Positions 61,111 to 64,000 of a stretch of DNA of 64,000 bases are shown here, piece after piece. Position 1 is the first letter of the stretch. Each line of letters begins with the position of its first letter. The notes under the pieces were generated by a model. That model worked only from the letters and a program-made list of their open reading frames with translations, was not told where the DNA came from and did no database searches. Source of the stretch: Amborella trichopoda (taxonomy: Eukaryota; Streptophyta; Magnoliopsida; Amborellales; Amborellaceae). A program made the position numbers and the translations under genes. The stretch lies in assembly GCF_000471905.2 (NCBI RefSeq), contig NW_006499848.1, positions 619,788 to 683,787 on the forward strand, in the 5' to 3' direction.

Positions 61111-62957
61111 TCACAAACTATTTTTTCGTCTACTATCAATATATGCTTGGACGGAAGGTTCTCTACCCAGGTAGCCCAACAAAATTTCCTTGGCATCCTT
61201 GGCACCTCCTAGAGCCAATATCTGCAAAAAGAAAGCGAGAGGTTGGGATTTTTTTTTTTGAGGTGAGATTTTTTCCCTTTTTCGGGGGGGAAGGAATACA
61301 GATACGGATTGTCATCACAATAACACAAAAGTTTTTTATATAGTCCAGGGGTCCCCACCATACAAGGAGAAGAACATTGAGTAACTACATTTATATTTTA
61401 GCCTGGAAAATATAGTCAAAGGTGTCTCCACCCTACAAGGAGAACATCGAGTAACTACTAAAATGTGGAAACAAAAAGCAATCCACAAAAACAAGAAAGA
61501 AGAAACAAACACAAAAAAAAAAGACAACCAACCACAACACAAAGATATACGTGGTTCGGCAACATACCTATCTATTTCTTCAGAATACAAGACATCAATC
61601 CTCAACATAAAAGCAAGATGGAGTTTTGTGATTTCAACTGTCATAGCATAGGCCAGGCCCCATGAACTCATAAAGTGTACGAATAATACTCAAGTAATAC
61701 TCAAAATGGGAAAATAGAGTGTAGGAAATGAGAGGATCATTATGCATTCCAGGCTGGAGATCTAGATGTATGCGCTTTATGAATGACCATTGTCTCCAAC
61801 TCTACAATCCATTCTAGAATGAAGCACCAGCTACCAACAGCCTTTGATCCCAAGAGAAACATTTGGAGTTGTATTCGCACTCCAAAGAAAAAAAAATGAC
61901 CAAACCCCCGAGTACTCTGCAGTAATCCTTATGAAGTACCAATGACATAAACTTCAAGAGAGTGAAGATGTTCTCACAATACTAAGTAGTACTTTCATGT
62001 ACACAGAGATGCATAATATCTTCAAGATCCGATGCTCTTTGGGCACCATAAAGCAACAAAGGTGAAAGACTTCAACATGACCAAAATAAATATATATACG
62101 AACATAACTGAGGATAGAAAGGCAATTTGTGATTTCATTGCAATGCAAGCATTAAAACACATAATCTACAGATGAAATGAAAACAGAAACTGTAGATGAA
62201 ATGAGACCAACAGGCTAAAAGAATATGTAGACAGAAAACAGTAGGACGAAGACTCAACAGATATGAAAGCTTGAGCGCATGGTTTACCTTGTTTCTGAAC
62301 TGCAGGCCCTCATATTGATTTAAAAGATCATCTTCAAACTTCGAAGAAAATATGTCGGAAGCAATGACCTACAAGAGGCATAAGAAAATATTAGCTAATC
62401 ATGCTTTGCATTAGGTAACAAGAGAGCATGTGACTTTATATTGTACAAGAGGACATGACAATAGTACGATGATACCTCACTCCATAGGTGACTGTAGCAA
62501 GTCGCATCATAACCAACAACAAGACGTGGAAAACATGAGGCTGGGTTCATTTCTCCTAACAAGGGGATTCCTAGCAACACCTATAAATTCAGATAATTTT
62601 AAATTCCAAATTCGTACAACAGAGTAAAATTGCACAAGTTTCATCGAGACCCAAAACAATGTTTACCTTCGGATGGAGATGCTTGAGAAGCTCTGTCATG
62701 TCAACATTCTCATTGGAGTGTATAATCTGATCAAAAAGGCCTGCAAGCAAGTAAAAAGTGCACTTCTCATACCCAATGTATTAAGTTCCTCATCATTGAG
62801 ATACAATTTGTCAGAGCCACAATTCATGCATATGAAAAGCCAAACCAATAAATTACTAACAAAGAAGAATTTCTTGCTTCACTTTAAGTCCAAAGAATGA
62901 ATGCCTTTTTCTTTTTAGGGCTCTACACATCTCATCCACAAGTGGCTTCGTGATATC
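61111..62957 (-). CDS. Thimet oligopeptidase (M3 family), C-terminal five coding exons, partial
   Basis: Exons on -: 62861-62957, 62667-62740, 62476-62580, 62288-62368, 61111-61221. They join in frame and give the last 155 residues, ending TGA at 61111. Visible M3 features: the KQEILLCLFDQIIHS helix; VDMTELLKHLHPK; the NPASCFPR, GYDATCYSHLWSEV substrate-side block; FRNK; GGAKDAKEILLGYLGREPS. Zinc-dependent M3 peptidases cleave short peptides, in plants including targeting peptides; this one looks closest, from memory, to Arabidopsis At1g67690. The HExxH zinc site is encoded upstream, beyond 64000. No further exon is seen between 62958 and 64000, so that intron exceeds 1 kb. Odd: the usual APGG motif reads ALGG at the start of the last exon. 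Confidence 0.9.
61222..62287 (-). other. Last intron of the thimet oligopeptidase gene, with repeat remnants
   Basis: 1,066 bp. Two imperfect copies of 'ccctacaaggagaacatcg'-type sequence (about 61352 and 61430), and 'tacgtggttcggcaac' at about 61548, a phrase common in plant LTR elements. No coding part recognised. Confidence 0.5.
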
Positions 62958-63919
62958 CTGAAAATTTGCAGTCCAACTCAATAAATAAAATGGCTGGCCA
63001 TTGGTCTTCTCATACTCAAAAGGTTAAAATCATTTTATAAATGAACATCGTGAAATATACAACACTGTGCAATAATAAATTTAATGGGTGCTGCTTGTAG
63101 TATTGAACAGCACAACTTCATGTTAACTTAAAAATACAAATGGCCCCACATAGAATTAACAATAAGATTACATTGCTACTGCAAATGAATGAATTGTTAG
63201 TGCAAATGAATGCATGAACAATTGCTTGGCCAATAAGAAACATGGTTTCAAATCAGTTATCTTTTAATAATGCAACTTAGAACATAGGAAACCCAAGGAC
63301 GAAGAGGTTAGGATGAGGGATATAGTTCCATGAAGCCTGCAAAACCTTAAGAAGCCTTATGCACTGACACCAACAATTCACTAAAAGATCACACTTTTAG
63401 TTGCAGTTTCTCTTTGGTTTGTTTGACAAGTGGTCTCCATCCTCACCCAAAAAAAAAAAAAAATTAGCCCGAGGGGAAGTGAAGGCTCTTGTTTCTTTAA
63501 AATTTGTCGCTATAAGACACACCTTAAATCAAGGAACTCAGGTGCTTTCACAAAAACCTCACCAAATTCAAGTACTAATAAAACAAAATGAGCTGTTAAC
63601 CTAAATATAGAACCGTGGTCCTCAATTGACATTTTTCTCGTATTGAATTTTTCATAGACTTCCACCAAATGCTGACGTCATGGGAGAAATTTGATACCTT
63701 CGTATCATCATCAACATTAGAGCTTCTTCCCAAACTATTTGGGGTCGGCTATTTGATACCTTCGTATAGTAACCGCAAAAAGGAGTGAAATCAACTCATG
63801 TGATTAAGATCATATATATAATACAAACTCATGTGATTAAGATCATATATATAATATTTCTATATGGTGCAAAAATAGTTAGTGCAAATTTACATTTGAT
63901 GGTACAATGATTATATAAA
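62958..63919. other. Upstream intron of the thimet oligopeptidase gene
   Basis: No exon recognised. Contains an A tract at about 63448-63462 and a micro-insertion of an RTE tail. Confidence 0.5.
63706..63750 (-). mobile_element. 45-bp RTE LINE tail insertion with perfect 17-bp target duplication
   Basis: 'atttgataccttcgtat' occurs at 63689-63705 and 63751-63767. Between them lie 45 bases that, on -, read 'agccgaccccaaatagtttg' and end in an ATG-repeat tail. An extremely 5'-truncated insertion. Confidence 0.85.
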
Positions 63920-64000
63920 GGAAAAAGTTTATATAAGGTTGACACCTTAAAATGTACAATTAAGGTGCACTGTCTAAAGTCCATCGAAAAATGTTGCTTT
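63920..64000 (+). mobile_element. Family A MITE, cut by the window edge
   Basis: 'ggaaaaagtttatataaggt' then 'tgacaccttaaaatgtacaa' matches the left end of the copy at 58422. Confidence 0.75.

Noticed and set aside
1-64000. CRISPR array or bacterial defence system
   Set aside because: All repeats are plant-type tandem or mobile repeats; genes have spliceosomal introns.

Overview
The window is nuclear DNA of a flowering plant. Genes are split by spliceosomal introns, one of them about 15 kb long. CT/GA microsatellites sit in the 5' leaders, and the space between genes is filled with MITEs, hAT-like elements, LINE remnants and tandem duplications. No bacterial-style operon, CRISPR array or rRNA/tRNA gene was found. 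The species cannot be read from the sequence. TE-inflated introns and many hAT-like elements would fit a basal eudicot or magnoliid genome, but that is only an inference.

Five protein-coding loci are supported. (1) An ABC1/UbiB atypical kinase on + (3567-10131, 12 exons, 474 aa, one GC-AG intron). (2) A two-exon gene for a 72-aa unrecognised protein on + (12961-16171). (3) A single-exon plant Kazal-type inhibitor-like protein with a hydrophobic C-terminus on + (19298-19696). (4) A PP2A B'/B56 regulatory subunit on - (28054-44628; two coding exons around a 14,988-bp intron, with an inferred 5'-UTR intron and a spliced upstream ORF further 5'). (5) The last five coding exons of an M3-family thimet oligopeptidase on - (61111-62957); the rest lies beyond the right edge.

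The repeat landscape is rich and often datable by nesting. 1-3.4 kb: an 815-bp partial tandem duplication, a 210-bp duplication, and a MITE (family B) interrupted by two others (families C and A). 10.1-12.9 and 16.2-19.3 kb: more MITE copies and short tandem repeats. 19.7-25.7 kb: three tandem duplications, then a 2.1-kb TIR element carrying a broken copy of a chloroplast S2P-type metalloprotease (ARASP) gene. 28.4-43.4 kb (PP2A intron): three L1-type LINE remnants, two RTE-type LINE tails, a 313-base assembly gap and a 370-bp tandem duplication. 45.5-61.1 kb: a small LTR element with a 5-bp target duplication, a hAT-like element with a nested foldback MITE, and a 2.0-kb element holding a 1-kb minisatellite, itself inserted into a MITE.

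The genes are unrelated housekeeping or signalling genes and do not form a pathway. The most unusual objects are the gene-fragment-carrying TIR element (23593-25679), the minisatellite-bearing nested element (55792-57798) and the spliced upstream ORF of the PP2A gene.
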